Assembly: GCF_016775475.1 (NCBI RefSeq)
Contig: NZ_JAEUXJ010000006.1
Coordinates: 264,211-328,210, forward strand
Reading direction: 5' to 3'
Source of the DNA: Belnapia mucosa
GTDB taxonomy: Bacteria > Pseudomonadota > Alphaproteobacteria > Acetobacterales > Acetobacteraceae
DNA length: 64,000 nucleotides
In this document: positions 33,065-42,734 of the stretch, piece by piece
How positions within the stretch are numbered: position 1 is the first letter of the stretch
Layout: every line of letters begins with the position of its first letter
Translations under genes and position numbers: made by a program
Notes under the pieces: model-generated
What the model was told of the DNA's origin: nothing
What the model saw: only the letters and a program-made list of their open reading frames with translations
Database searches by the model: none

Positions 33065-34048
33065 TCAATCGGCGATGGCGAGGGCCCGGCGCCACAGGCG
33101 GAGGAAATTGCCGGACCAGAGCAGCCCCAGCTCCCGCTCCCCATAGCCGCGCCGGGCCAGCGCCGCGGTGAGGTTCGGCGTCTCCGCGGCATTCTGCCAG
33201 CCCTCCACCCCGCCGCCGCCATCGAAGTCGGAGGAGAGGCCGACATGCTCGATGCCGATGCGGCGGACGGCATGGTCCACATGGTCGGCCATGTCCTCGA
33301 CGCTGCCGGGATTGCGCTGGCCTTCCGGCGTGGGGCGGAGGAAGGCGGGCACGGCGGTAATCTGTGCCAGGCCGCCGACCGATTTCAGCGCATCGAGCTG
33401 TTCGTCATCGATCCCGCGCGGATGGTCGTGCAGGGCGCGGCAGGCGGTATGCGTGGCGACGATCGGGGAGCGGGAGAGGTCTGCCGCCTGCAGCATCCCG
33501 CTTTTGGCCACATGCGAGACATCGACCAGCATCCCGGCCGCATTCAGCGCCGCGATCGCCTGCCGCCCGAGCGGCGAGAGCCCGCCATGCTCGGCCGGCG
33601 CATCACCCAGGCGCTGCTGCGGCCGGGCGCTGTCGGCCAGGTCGTTATGCCCGTCATGGGTCAGGGTCAGGTAGCAGGCGCCGAGCGACCGCCAGCGCGC
33701 CGGCACCGAGAGGTCATGCCCCATCGCATAGCCATTCTCGACCGCTGAGAGTACGGCGAGCGCGCCGGCCGCATGGCAGGCCTCCAACTCATCCGGCGTG
33801 GCGCAGAAGCGGTGCGCCTCGCCATCGGCCCGGTCGCGGATATGGCGGAGCATCGCCTCCGCCCGCTCGGCCGCCGCCGCATGGCCCGCCGCATCGCGCC
33901 GACCCTGGCCGACATAGGCGATGAAGATGACGGCGTTCAGCCCGCCGCGCTGCATCTTCGGGAAATCGACCCGCATCGGGCCTTCCGCCAGCGGGTCGGG
34001 CGGGTCTGGCCAGCGGATATCGACATGGGTGTCGAGGGTGAGCATCAC
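33065..34048 (-). CDS. Membrane-dipeptidase-type M19 dipeptidase
   Basis: Zinc peptidase cleaving dipeptides, often those with D-residues or dehydro-residues. 327 residues. Zinc ligands: DTHVDI (His8, Asp10), SAVENG (the bridging Glu, near 106), DVSHVAKSGM (near 185) and THTACRALHDH (near 206). GLSSDFDGGGG is the C-terminal substrate motif. Soluble: no signal peptide or lipobox, unlike some relatives. Its start overlaps the stop of the amidohydrolase gene upstream by 4 bases, so the two are coupled. Confidence 0.92.
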   Translation of the reverse strand: MMLTLDTHVDIRWPDPPDPLAEGPMRVDFPKMQRGGLNAVIFIAYVGQGRRDAAGHAAAAERAEAMLRHIRDRADGEAHRFCATPDELEACHAAGALAVLSAVENGYAMGHDLSVPARWRSLGACYLTLTHDGHNDLADSARPQQRLGDAPAEHGGLSPLGRQAIAALNAAGMLVDVSHVAKSGMLQAADLSRSPIVATHTACRALHDHPRGIDDEQLDALKSVGGLAQITAVPAFLRPTPEGQRNPGSVEDMADHVDHAVRRIGIEHVGLSSDFDGGGGVEGWQNAAETPNLTAALARRGYGERELGLLWSGNFLRLWRRALAIAD

Positions 34049-35070
34049 GCCCCGCCCCAGCCGGTGAGGAAGCGTTCGAGCAGGCTGCCCATCACCTCCA
34101 CATTATAGCCACCCTCCTGGATGACCGCAGCGGGGAGGCCAAGCCCGGCGATGGCGGCGCCGGCGCGGGCGAAGCCATCCGCCGTGACCTTCAGCAGGCC
34201 GAGCGGTTCATGCTCGCTCGGGTCGAAGCCAAGCGAGACAACCAGCGCCTCGGCGCCGAAGTCGCGGGCGGCGCCGATGCCGGTGGCCACGGCCTCCAGC
34301 CAGCCGGCATCGCCGGTCCCGGCCGGGAGGGGCAGGTTGCGGTTGGTCCCGGCGGGGCCGGTCTCCTCGGCATAGCCGGTGAAGAAGGGATAGTATTCCG
34401 ACGGGTCGCCATGAACCGAGACGGTCAGCACCGACGCATCCTCCCAGAAGATGCCCTGGGTGCCGTTGCCGTGGTGGCTGTCGATATCCAGCACCGCGAC
34501 ACGCTTCGCACCCGCCCGGCGCAGCGCGGCGACGGCGATGGCGGCGTTGTTCAGGTAGCAATGCCCGCCCGCCCGCGCGGCATAGGCATGGTGCCCGGGC
34601 GGACGGCACAGCCCATAGGCCGCCCGCCCCGCCGCTGCTTCCGCCGCCGCGGCGAGGGCGACGCCGGCCGCGGCCCGGCTCGCCTCCCAGGTGCCGGCGC
34701 CGATGGGGCAGGAGGTGTCGGCCGTATACCAGCCGGCCTGGCCGATGATGCCGGCCGGACGGCGGCCCCCATTCGACAGCGCATCAGCGGTCGCATGGGT
34801 GTTGCCAACCACCTCCTCGCCCGGATTCGGCAGGGCGCGCCAGGCGGCGAAGGCGCCCTCGAGGAAGTCGATATAGTCCGGCGCATGCACTGCCTCAATC
34901 GCCGCGCGGTCCGGCGCCGCCGCCGTCTCCGGCGCGAGGCCGAGGCGGTGCAGGGCGCCGAGCAGGGCCTCGGCCCGGGCCGGCACCTCGAAATTCGGCC
35001 GGAGCTGGCTGCGCTGGAGGAAGAAGCGCGGCTGGTGCCGCATCTGGTCGGGATGGAAGAAAGCGCGCAT
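34045..35070 (-). CDS. Acetylpolyamine amidohydrolase/histone deacetylase family protein
   Basis: Zinc-dependent deacetylase. 341 residues, the size of bacterial acetylpolyamine amidohydrolase (AphA). Active-site motif RPPGHHAY gives the His160/His161 pair; zinc ligands are Asp197 and His199 in DIDSHHGNG and an Asp in GFDPSEHEPLG. The N-terminal MRAFFHPDQMRHQPRFFL and a HATADAL insert are typical of the polyamine branch rather than AcuC. ATG 35070 begins the conserved text. Upstream of the M19 dipeptidase and divergent from the peptide ABC operon. Confidence 0.88.
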   Translation of the reverse strand: MRAFFHPDQMRHQPRFFLQRSQLRPNFEVPARAEALLGALHRLGLAPETAAAPDRAAIEAVHAPDYIDFLEGAFAAWRALPNPGEEVVGNTHATADALSNGGRRPAGIIGQAGWYTADTSCPIGAGTWEASRAAAGVALAAAAEAAAGRAAYGLCRPPGHHAYAARAGGHCYLNNAAIAVAALRRAGAKRVAVLDIDSHHGNGTQGIFWEDASVLTVSVHGDPSEYYPFFTGYAEETGPAGTNRNLPLPAGTGDAGWLEAVATGIGAARDFGAEALVVSLGFDPSEHEPLGLLKVTADGFARAGAAIAGLGLPAAVIQEGGYNVEVMGSLLERFLTGWGGA

Positions 35071-35155
35071 GGCCGGGAGGCTAGCAGCGGATACGCCCTT
35101 GTCCATGCGCCGAACGGGCCGTTAGCATCCGCACAATTCACCCTGGGAGATCACA

Positions 35156-36745
35156 ATGACCGTTTCGCGCCGTGGCCTGCTGGCCGCGTCTGCCGCCGCG
35201 CCTGTGCTCATGCGGGTGCAGGATGCCCTGGCCCAGGGCATCGCCCCGCGCCGTGGCGGCACGCTCACCTCGATCCTGTCGCCGGAGCCGCCGGTGCTGC
35301 AGATCGGCGTGAACAACCAGGGCCCGACGCTGGTCGCCGCCGGCAAGATCTTCCAGGGGCTGCTGACCTTCAGCCCGACGCTGGAGCCGATCCCGGTGCT
35401 GGCGAAGAGCTGGACCATCAGCCCGGATGGCAAGGAATACGTCTTCAAGCTGCAGGAAGGCGTGAAATTCCACGACGGCCATCCGATGACGGCGGATGAC
35501 GTCATCTTCTCCATCATGAAATTCCACATGGAGGTGGCGCCGCGGGCGCGGGCCATCTTCGCGCTGATCGAAAAGGCGGAGGCGCCGGACCCGCTGACGG
35601 TGCGCCTCACGCTGAAGCAGCCCTTCCAGCCCTTCCTGCTGATGTTCGACAACAGCGCCTGCGCCATCGTGCCGAAGCACCTGTTCGACGGGCAGGATTA
35701 CCGCACCGCGCCGGCAGTGCAGCGGCCCGTCGGCACCGGGCCCTTCCGCTTCGCCGAATGGCAGCGGGGCAACTTCATCAGGCTGGAGCGCTTCGCCGAT
35801 TACTGGAAGCCGGGGCAGCCCTATCTGGATGCGATCATCTACCGCATCGTCCCCGACAGCCAGAGCCGGCGCCTGGCGCTGGAGACCGGGCAGGTGCTGC
35901 TCACCCAGGGCAGCGATATCGAGCCCTTCGACGTGCCGGCGCTGCGGTCGCGGCCGAACCTCGAGGTCTCGACCAAGGGCTGGGAGTATTTCTCGCCGCT
36001 CGCCTGGATTGAGCTGAACCATCGCGTGAAGCCGCTCGACGACGTGCGGGTGCGGCAGGCGATCAGCATGGCGCTCGACCGCAATTTCATCACCCAGCGG
36101 CTGTGGTTCGGCGTCGGCAAGCCGGCGACCAACCCGATCGCCTCCACCACCCGCTTCCATGATGCGAGCGTAAAGATCGCGGCGCATGACGTGAAGGCCG
36201 CCGCGGCGCTGCTGGATGCCGCGGGACTGAAGCCGAATGCCCAAGGGGTGCGCTTCACCCTGAAGCACCTGACCCTGCCCTATGGCGAGGTCTGGTCGCG
36301 GCTGGCCGAATATCTGAAGCAGTCGCTGCGCCAAGTCGGCATTGCGCTCGAACTGGAGAGCACGGATGCCGGCAGCTGGGCCCGCCGCGTCGGCGCCTGG
36401 GAGTATGATACGACGATCAATTTCGTCTACCAGTTCGGCGACCCGACCCTCGGCGTGGAGCGGACCTATGTCTCCTCCAACATCCAGAAGGTGACCTTCA
36501 CCAATACCGGCGGTTATTCCAACCCGAAGGTCGATGAGCTTTTCGCCACGGCGCGGAACTCGGCGGATGCGAAGGACCGGCAGGCGGCCTTCAGCGCGGT
36601 GCAGAAGATCCTCTGCGAGGAAGTGCCGCAGATCTGGCTGATGGAGATGGCCTTCCCGACCATCCATGACAAGAAGGTGCGCAACGTCGTCACCACCGGG
36701 CTCGGCGTGCATGCCAGCTTCGACGATGTCTTCCTGACCGCCTGA
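35156..36745 (+). CDS. Peptide ABC transporter substrate-binding protein (family 5)
   Basis: 529 residues. The N-terminus MTVSRRGLLAASAAAPVLM has a twin-arginine pattern (SRRGLL) followed by a hydrophobic stretch and an ALA-type cleavage site before QG, so Tat export is likely. The family 5 signature GKEYVFKLQEGVKFHDGHPMTADDV occupies about residues 99-123. It captures peptides or related amides in the periplasm and opens an operon (SBP, B, C, fused D-F ATPase). GGGAG stands about 6 bases before the ATG. Divergent from the deacetylase gene. Confidence 0.94.
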   Translation: MTVSRRGLLAASAAAPVLMRVQDALAQGIAPRRGGTLTSILSPEPPVLQIGVNNQGPTLVAAGKIFQGLLTFSPTLEPIPVLAKSWTISPDGKEYVFKLQEGVKFHDGHPMTADDVIFSIMKFHMEVAPRARAIFALIEKAEAPDPLTVRLTLKQPFQPFLLMFDNSACAIVPKHLFDGQDYRTAPAVQRPVGTGPFRFAEWQRGNFIRLERFADYWKPGQPYLDAIIYRIVPDSQSRRLALETGQVLLTQGSDIEPFDVPALRSRPNLEVSTKGWEYFSPLAWIELNHRVKPLDDVRVRQAISMALDRNFITQRLWFGVGKPATNPIASTTRFHDASVKIAAHDVKAAAALLDAAGLKPNAQGVRFTLKHLTLPYGEVWSRLAEYLKQSLRQVGIALELESTDAGSWARRVGAWEYDTTINFVYQFGDPTLGVERTYVSSNIQKVTFTNTGGYSNPKVDELFATARNSADAKDRQAAFSAVQKILCEEVPQIWLMEMAFPTIHDKKVRNVVTTGLGVHASFDDVFLTA

Positions 36746-37731
36746 TGGAAGCCTCGAAGCTGCCCGGCTTCCTGCTGCGACGGATGGTGAAGGCGGCGAT
36801 CGTCGTGCTGGCGATCGTCGTCTGCAACTTCCTGCTGGTGCATGCGGCGCCGGGCGACCCGGCCAGCGTCATCGCCGGGCAGTCCGGCGTGGCGGATGCG
36901 GTCTTCCTCGAGCAGCTGCGGCGGCAATTCGGGTTGGACCAGCCGCTGTACGTCCAGCTCTGGATCTATCTGAAGAGCGTGCTCTCGCTCGATCTCGGCT
37001 TCTCGCACCGGCAGCAGGCGCCCGTGGCACAGCTCGTGCTTGAACGGCTGCCCGCGACCCTGCTGCTGACCGGGGCGGCCTTCGCCTTCGCCCTGGCTGC
37101 CGGAGTCACGCTGGGCGCGTTGGCGGCGCAGCGGGTGGGGCGCTGGGCCGACAGCGTCATCACCGTGGTGGCGCTGACCTTCTACGCGACGCCGCTGTTC
37201 TGGGTGGGGCTGATGCTGGTGCTGGTCTTCTCGGTCTGGCTGGAATGGCTGCCGAGCTTCGGGATGAGCAGCGTCGGCGTCGAGATGCAAGGGCTCGAGG
37301 TCGTGTGGGACGTGGCGCAGCACCTGCTGCTGCCGGCACTCACCCTCGGCCTCTTCTACCTCGCGGTCTATGCGCGGCTGACGCGGGCGACGATGCTGGA
37401 GGTGGCCGACCAGGATTTCGTCAAGACGGCGCGGGCCAAGGGCGTGCCAGAAGGGCGCATCCTGCGGGCGCATGTGCTGCGCAACGCGCTGCTGCCGGTC
37501 ATCACCTTCGCCGGCATCCAGGCGGGGCAGCTGCTCGGCGGCTCGATCCTGGTGGAGACGGTCTTCGCCTGGCCGGGCATCGGGCGGCTGGCCTTCGAGG
37601 CGCTGCTGGCGCGGGACTACCCGGTGCTGCTCGGCGTCTTCTTCTGCACCAGCGTCATGGTCGTGCTGTTCAACCTGCTGACCGACCTGCTCTACGCCGT
37701 CATCGATCCTCGTGTGGAGGTTGCGGGTTGA
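36745..37731 (+). CDS. Peptide ABC transporter permease (DppB-like)
   Basis: 328 residues, six helices. The periplasmic GDPASVIAGQ and FGLDQPLYVQ segments, the EAA loop ARAKGVPEGRILRAHVLRNAL (about 230-250) and the terminal LLYAVIDPRVEV are typical. Its ATG shares one base with the binding-protein stop (TGATG). Forms the channel with the next gene. Confidence 0.94.
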   Translation: MEASKLPGFLLRRMVKAAIVVLAIVVCNFLLVHAAPGDPASVIAGQSGVADAVFLEQLRRQFGLDQPLYVQLWIYLKSVLSLDLGFSHRQQAPVAQLVLERLPATLLLTGAAFAFALAAGVTLGALAAQRVGRWADSVITVVALTFYATPLFWVGLMLVLVFSVWLEWLPSFGMSSVGVEMQGLEVVWDVAQHLLLPALTLGLFYLAVYARLTRATMLEVADQDFVKTARAKGVPEGRILRAHVLRNALLPVITFAGIQAGQLLGGSILVETVFAWPGIGRLAFEALLARDYPVLLGVFFCTSVMVVLFNLLTDLLYAVIDPRVEVAG

Positions 37732-38573
37732 GGGATTTCTGGAGGCGCTTCCGGCGCAACAAGGGCGCGGTGGTCGGCCTCGTCATCCTGCTGCTCGTGG
37801 TGGTGCTGGCGGCGACGGCGCCCTGGCTCTTTCCCGGCAGCCCCTGGGACATGGCGGGTGCGCCCTTCTCCCCACCTGGGGAGATGGGGATGCTGCTCGG
37901 CACGGACAGCCTTGGGCGCGACGTAGCGGCGGGGATCGCGCATGGGGCGCGCATCTCGCTGCTGGTCGGCGCGGTCTCGACCGTGGCGGCGCTGCTGGTC
38001 GGCGTGACGCTCGGGGCGGTGGCCGGCTATCTCGGCGGCTTCGTGGATGATGCGGTGATGCGCTTCACGGAGTTCTTCCAAACCATCCCGAGCTTCGTCC
38101 TCGCCATCCTGCTGGTGGCGATCTTCACGCCCTCCATCGGCTCCGTGGTCTTCGCTATCGCCATCGTCTCCTGGCCGCCGGTGGCGCGGGTGGTGCGGGC
38201 GGAGTTCCTCTCGCTGCGCGGGCGGGAATTCGTCCAGGCGGCGGAGGTGCTGGGGAAGTCGCGGCTCTCGATCGTGCTGACGGATATCCTGCCGAATGCG
38301 CTCTCGCCCATCGTCGTGCTGTCCTCGCTGATGGTCGCTTCGGCGATCCTGCTGGAGAGCGCGCTGAGCTTCCTCGGACTCGGCGACCCGAACCTGATGA
38401 CCTGGGGCTTCCTGATCGGTTCCGGTCGCAGCGTCATCCGCCTCGCCTGGTGGATGAGCGTGTTTCCCGGCGTTGCCATCTTCCTGACCGTCCTGGCGCT
38501 GAACCTGGTGGGGGAGGGGCTGTCGGACGCGCTGAATCCGCGCCTCGCCCGGCAGCGCGGAGGCGCGGCATGA
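37728..38573 (+). CDS. Peptide ABC transporter permease (DppC-like)
   Basis: 281 residues. Start is TTG 37728, overlapping the previous stop by 4 bases, with GGAGG at 37716-37720; no ATG lies near and earlier in-frame codons run inside the upstream gene. RDFWRRFRRNKGAVVG is the cytoplasmic N-terminus, LLGTDSLGRDV the DppC motif, and AAEVLGKSRLSIVLTDILPN the EAA loop (about 170-190). The 3' end overlaps the ATPase by 4 bases. Confidence 0.92.
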   Translation: MRDFWRRFRRNKGAVVGLVILLLVVVLAATAPWLFPGSPWDMAGAPFSPPGEMGMLLGTDSLGRDVAAGIAHGARISLLVGAVSTVAALLVGVTLGAVAGYLGGFVDDAVMRFTEFFQTIPSFVLAILLVAIFTPSIGSVVFAIAIVSWPPVARVVRAEFLSLRGREFVQAAEVLGKSRLSIVLTDILPNALSPIVVLSSLMVASAILLESALSFLGLGDPNLMTWGFLIGSGRSVIRLAWWMSVFPGVAIFLTVLALNLVGEGLSDALNPRLARQRGGAA

Positions 38574-40168
38574 GCCTGCTGCGGGTCGAGGGGCTGACCG
38601 TCGCCCTGCCGCCGGGCGGCGACCGGCCGCATGCGGTGGAGGATGTGTCCTTCCATGTCGATGCGGGGGAGATCCTCTGCGTCGTTGGCGAGAGCGGATC
38701 GGGCAAGTCGATCAGCGCCAATGCGGTGATGGGGTTGTTGCCGAAGGGGCTGCCGGTGCGGTCCGGGGCCATCAGCTTCGAGGGCAGGGACCTGCTGTCG
38801 CTTGGGGCGGAGGCGATGCGGAGGCTGCGGGGCCAGCGCCTCGCCATGATCTTCCAGGAGCCGATGACGGCGCTGAACCCGCTGATGCGGGTGGGCGACC
38901 AGATCGCCGAGGTGCTCCGCGTCCATGGCAGCGGTGCCGATGCGGCGAGGCGGGTGCCGGAGCTGCTGGCGGCGGTGAACCTGCCCGATCCGGCCGCCAT
39001 CACCCGGAGCCACCCTTTCCGCCTCTCGGGCGGGCAGCGGCAGCGGGTGATGATCGCCATGGCGCTGGCGCTGGAGCCGGCGCTGCTGATCGCCGACGAG
39101 CCAACCACGGCGCTCGACGTCACGACGCAGATGCAGATCTTGCGGCTGATCCGCGAGATCCAGTCCCGGCGCGGCATGGGCGTGCTCTTCATCACCCATG
39201 ACTTCGGCGTCGTCGCCGAGATCGCCGACCGGGTCGCGGTGATGCAGCGCGGGCGGATCGTCGAGCAGGGGCCGGCGGCCGAGGTGCTGAATCGGCCGCA
39301 GCACCCTTATACGCGGGCGCTGATCGCCGCCGTGCCGCATGGCGCGGCGGAGGCGCGGGCGGCAATCGCCACGGCGTCGGTGCTGGAGCTGCGCGGCGTG
39401 GAGAAGACCTATCGCCGCGGCGGGTTCTTCGGCGCGCGGGCGGTGGTGCGGGCGGTCCATGATGCGGATTTCGTCCTGCGGCGGGGCGAGACGCTGGGCT
39501 TGGTCGGCGAGAGCGGCAGCGGCAAGTCGACGCTGGCGCGCTGCGTGGTGAAGCTGGTGGAGCCGGAGCAGGGGACGATCGCCTATCACGGGACCGATCT
39601 GCGGCCGCTCTCGCGCGCGGCCTGGAAGCCCTATCGCCGGCGCATCCAGATGGTGTTCCAGGACCCCTACGCCTCGCTCAACCCGCGCCGGACCGTGGGC
39701 GACACCATCGCCGAGGGGCCGGTGACTCATGGGGAGCCCCGCGGCAAGGCGCTGGAGCGGGCGCGGGAGCTGCTGCGGCTGGTCCAGCTCGACCCCGGGG
39801 CGATGGACCGCTATCCGCATGAGTTCAGCGGCGGGCAGCGGCAGCGGATCGGCATCGCGCGGGCCCTGGCCATGGAGCCGGAGCTGCTGATCGCCGACGA
39901 GCCGGTCTCGGCGCTCGATGTCTCGGTACAGGCGCAGGTGCTGGCGCTGCTGGCGGAGATCCGCGCACGGCTGGAGCTGACCATGCTCTTCATCACCCAT
40001 GACCTGCGGGTGGCGGCGCAGATCTGCGACCGGGTGGCGGTGATGCAGCGCGGGGCAATCGTCGAGCAAGGGCCGACTTCGGAGGTCTTCGCCGCGCCGC
40101 AGCACCCCTATACGCGGCAGCTACTGGACAGCATCCCGGGAAGGGGCTGGACTCCGCCGGAACTCTAG
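38570..40168 (+). CDS. Fused DppD-DppF ATP-binding protein of the peptide transporter
   Basis: 532 residues with two complete nucleotide-binding domains. First: Walker A GESGSGKS (about 39-46), signature LSGGQRQRVMIAMAL, Walker B LLIADEPTTALD. Second from about residue 270: Walker A GESGSGKST, signature FSGGQRQRIGIARAL, Walker B LLIADEPVSALD. In the transporter at 15-19 kb the same two ATPases are separate genes. The ATG overlaps the permease stop (ATGA). The short C-terminal tail lacks the cysteine cluster found in the separate versions. Confidence 0.94.
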   Translation: MSLLRVEGLTVALPPGGDRPHAVEDVSFHVDAGEILCVVGESGSGKSISANAVMGLLPKGLPVRSGAISFEGRDLLSLGAEAMRRLRGQRLAMIFQEPMTALNPLMRVGDQIAEVLRVHGSGADAARRVPELLAAVNLPDPAAITRSHPFRLSGGQRQRVMIAMALALEPALLIADEPTTALDVTTQMQILRLIREIQSRRGMGVLFITHDFGVVAEIADRVAVMQRGRIVEQGPAAEVLNRPQHPYTRALIAAVPHGAAEARAAIATASVLELRGVEKTYRRGGFFGARAVVRAVHDADFVLRRGETLGLVGESGSGKSTLARCVVKLVEPEQGTIAYHGTDLRPLSRAAWKPYRRRIQMVFQDPYASLNPRRTVGDTIAEGPVTHGEPRGKALERARELLRLVQLDPGAMDRYPHEFSGGQRQRIGIARALAMEPELLIADEPVSALDVSVQAQVLALLAEIRARLELTMLFITHDLRVAAQICDRVAVMQRGAIVEQGPTSEVFAAPQHPYTRQLLDSIPGRGWTPPEL

Positions 40169-40177
40169 GGGGATGCC

Positions 40178-41470
40178 ATGAGCCAGACACTCGATCCCGG
40201 CGCCCGCCGGGCGATCCTCGATGCCGTCGATGCGCTGCGCGACGAGAGCGTCGAGACGCTGAAGCGGCTGGTGCGCTGCCCCTCGACGCTCGGCAACGAG
40301 CAGTCCGCGCTGAGCGAGATGGCGCGGATCTATGAGGGGCTCGGCCTCGCGCCGCGGCGTGTGCCGACGGTTCCGGCGGAGCTGGCCGCGCATCCCGGCT
40401 TCTCGCCGCCGCTCATCTCCTATGAGGGGCGGGACAATGTGGTGGCGGTCCACCACCCGCGCGAGCGGCGGGGGCGGAGCCTCACCCTGCAGGGGCATGT
40501 GGATGTGGTGCCGGAGGGCGCGGCGGATATGTGGGCGACGCCGCCCTATGAGCCGGATATCCGCGACGGCCGCATGTATGGCCGCGGCGCGGGGGACATG
40601 AAGGCGGGCATCGTCTCCTACGTCACCGCCTTCAAGGCGATGCGCCTGGCCGGGCTGCAGCCGGCGGCCGAGGTGCAGATGCAGTCGGTGATCGAGGAGG
40701 AGTGCAGCGGCAACGGCGCGTTGGCCGCCATGCTGGCCCTGCCGAAGACGGATGCCGTCATCATCCCGGAGCCGGGGCCGGGGCTCGATGCGCTTTACAC
40801 GGCGGAGGTCGGCGTCGTTTGGGCCTGGGTCACCGTCTCTGGCCGGCCGGCGCATGTGCGCGACATGCAGGCGGGGGTGAATGCGATCGAAGCGGCGACC
40901 ATCATCGCCGGCGCCTTCAAGGAGTACGAGCGGGAGATGAACGACGGCTCCCGCATCCATCCGGCCTTCCGTGGCGTGAACCATCCGGTGAACGTCAATC
41001 TCGGCACCATCGAAGGGGGCGAGTGGAATTCCTCGGTCGCCACGCGCTGCCGCATCGGCCTCCGCGTGGGGGTGATGATGGGCTATACGGCGGCGCAGAC
41101 GCGGGCGGATATCGAACGGCTGGTCGAGCAGGCGAAGCAGCATGAGCGGCTGCGGGGCGCCATGGTGAAGCTGGAGTTCAAGGGCTTCATGGCCGATCCC
41201 TGCGTCTTCGACACCGATGCCGCGATCGTGCAGCTCGCCCGCCGCTCCTATGCCGAGGTCACTGGCGGAAGCCTGCGCGACTACCCGGCGACAGGGCTGA
41301 CGGATGGGCGCTTCTTCACCCTCTACCAGGATACGCCGGTCGCCTGCTTCGGCCCCGATGCGGTCGATATCCATGGCATCGACGAGAATGTCGGGCTGGA
41401 CAGCATGCACGGCATCACCCGCACCATCGCCTTGTCCATGGCCGAATGGTGCGGCATCGAGAAGGCCTGA
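40178..41470 (+). CDS. M20 family deacylase (ArgE/DapE type)
   Basis: 430 residues. Metal-binding text GHVDVVPEG (about 107-115), RGAGDMKAG (about 137-145) and EEECSGNGA (about 170-178, catalytic Glu) are complete, and the dimerisation domain is at about 215-330. It follows the ATPase gene after 9 bases, so products entering through this transporter are probably its substrates. The split between acetylornithine deacetylase, succinyl-diaminopimelate desuccinylase and formylaminopyrimidine-type deformylase cannot be made from the sequence. Confidence 0.88.
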   Translation: MSQTLDPGARRAILDAVDALRDESVETLKRLVRCPSTLGNEQSALSEMARIYEGLGLAPRRVPTVPAELAAHPGFSPPLISYEGRDNVVAVHHPRERRGRSLTLQGHVDVVPEGAADMWATPPYEPDIRDGRMYGRGAGDMKAGIVSYVTAFKAMRLAGLQPAAEVQMQSVIEEECSGNGALAAMLALPKTDAVIIPEPGPGLDALYTAEVGVVWAWVTVSGRPAHVRDMQAGVNAIEAATIIAGAFKEYEREMNDGSRIHPAFRGVNHPVNVNLGTIEGGEWNSSVATRCRIGLRVGVMMGYTAAQTRADIERLVEQAKQHERLRGAMVKLEFKGFMADPCVFDTDAAIVQLARRSYAEVTGGSLRDYPATGLTDGRFFTLYQDTPVACFGPDAVDIHGIDENVGLDSMHGITRTIALSMAEWCGIEKA

Positions 41471-41474
41471 TCCC

Positions 41475-42734
41475 ATGTCCGCATCCAACCTTCCGCTCTC
41501 CGGCACCCGGCTCTGGGAGAGCCTGATGGAGATGGCGAAGATCGGCGGCACGCCGAAGGGCGGCTGCAACCGGCAGACCCTGACCGACCTCGATGCCGAA
41601 GGGCGCGCGCTGTTCCAGCGCTGGGGCGAGGCCTGCGGGCTGACGCTGACCGTGGACCGGCTCGGCAACATGGTCTTCCGACGGGAGGGGAGGGACCCGA
41701 ACCGCGCGCCGGTCGCCATCGGCAGCCATCTCGACACCCAGCCGACGGGCGGGAAGTTCGACGGCGTGCTCGGCGTGCTGGCAGGGCTCGAGATCATGCG
41801 GGCCCTGCATGAGGCGGGCGCCGAGACCGAGGCGCCGCTGCTGCTGATCAATTGGACCAATGAGGAAGGTGCGCGCTTCTCCCCGCCCATGATGGGCAGC
41901 GGCGCGGCCATGGGCCTTTTCACCGAAGCCGAGATCCTGGCCAAGCGCGCCGCCGATGGCGCCGTCTTCGGCGAGGAGTTGAAGCGCATCGGCTGGCAGG
42001 GCGAGGCGGATCCGGCCGAGCTGCAGAAAGTCGCCGCCTATCTCGAACTGCATATCGAGCAGGGCAAGCTGCTGGAGGATGCCGGGCTCGATGTCGGCAT
42101 CGTCACCCATGCCCTGGCGCAGAGCTGGTTCGAGGTCACAGTCGAGGGCGAGGATGCGCATGGCGGCTCGCCCATGGCCGGGCGGCGCGATGCGATGATG
42201 GCCGCGGCGCCGCTCATCGCGGCAGTGGAGGACATTGCGCTCAAGACCCTCGCCCCGAATGGCGAGCCTGGTCGCGGCACGGTCGGCGTGGTCGAGGTCT
42301 ATCCGGCCTCGCGCAATGTCGCACCGAGCCGCGTCTTCTTCAGCGTGGATTTCCGCCACAGCGACCCGGATGCGCTCACCCGCATGGGAGAGGCGCTGAC
42401 CGCCCGCGCCGCCGAGATTGCTGCGGCCCGGAAGGTGAAGGCGACCGTCGCGCCCTTCTGGCACTCGCCGCTGACGCCCTTCGATGCGACGCTGGTGGCC
42501 CGCGCGCGGGATGGCGCGACTGCAGGCGGGCTGAAGTTCCAGGAGATGCCGACCGCCATCGGCCATGACGCCGTCTATATGGCGCGGAAGGTGCCGACGG
42601 TGATGGTCTTCACCCCCTGCCATGGCGGCCTCTCACACAATGAGGCCGAGAGCATCACTCCGGACTGGGCCACCGCCGGGATGCAGGTGCTGGCCGATGC
42701 GGCGTTGGCGACGGCGGGCCTGGTCCGGCCGTGA
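41475..42734 (+). CDS. Zn-dependent hydrolase, N-carbamoylase/allantoate amidohydrolase type (copy 1)
   Basis: 419 residues, M20 family C-subgroup (HyuC/AllC/UAB). Motifs: GSHLDTQPTGGKFDG (metal His and Asp, about 88-102), TNEEGARF (catalytic Glu pair), ELHIEQG (His), and PCHGGLSHNEAESI near the C-terminus. Starts 4 bases after the previous M20 gene. It is a paralogue of the following gene, with long identical blocks such as VDRLGNM and SHLDTQPTGGKFDG. Substrate could be carbamoyl- or ureido-amino acids. Confidence 0.9.
   Translation: MSASNLPLSGTRLWESLMEMAKIGGTPKGGCNRQTLTDLDAEGRALFQRWGEACGLTLTVDRLGNMVFRREGRDPNRAPVAIGSHLDTQPTGGKFDGVLGVLAGLEIMRALHEAGAETEAPLLLINWTNEEGARFSPPMMGSGAAMGLFTEAEILAKRAADGAVFGEELKRIGWQGEADPAELQKVAAYLELHIEQGKLLEDAGLDVGIVTHALAQSWFEVTVEGEDAHGGSPMAGRRDAMMAAAPLIAAVEDIALKTLAPNGEPGRGTVGVVEVYPASRNVAPSRVFFSVDFRHSDPDALTRMGEALTARAAEIAAARKVKATVAPFWHSPLTPFDATLVARARDGATAGGLKFQEMPTAIGHDAVYMARKVPTVMVFTPCHGGLSHNEAESITPDWATAGMQVLADAALATAGLVRP

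Noticed and set aside
33054..33072. Hairpin CCGATT-N7-AATCGG as a terminator of the dipeptidase
   Set aside because: It overlaps the dipeptidase stop codon and has no T tract in the direction of the gene; kept only as an observation.
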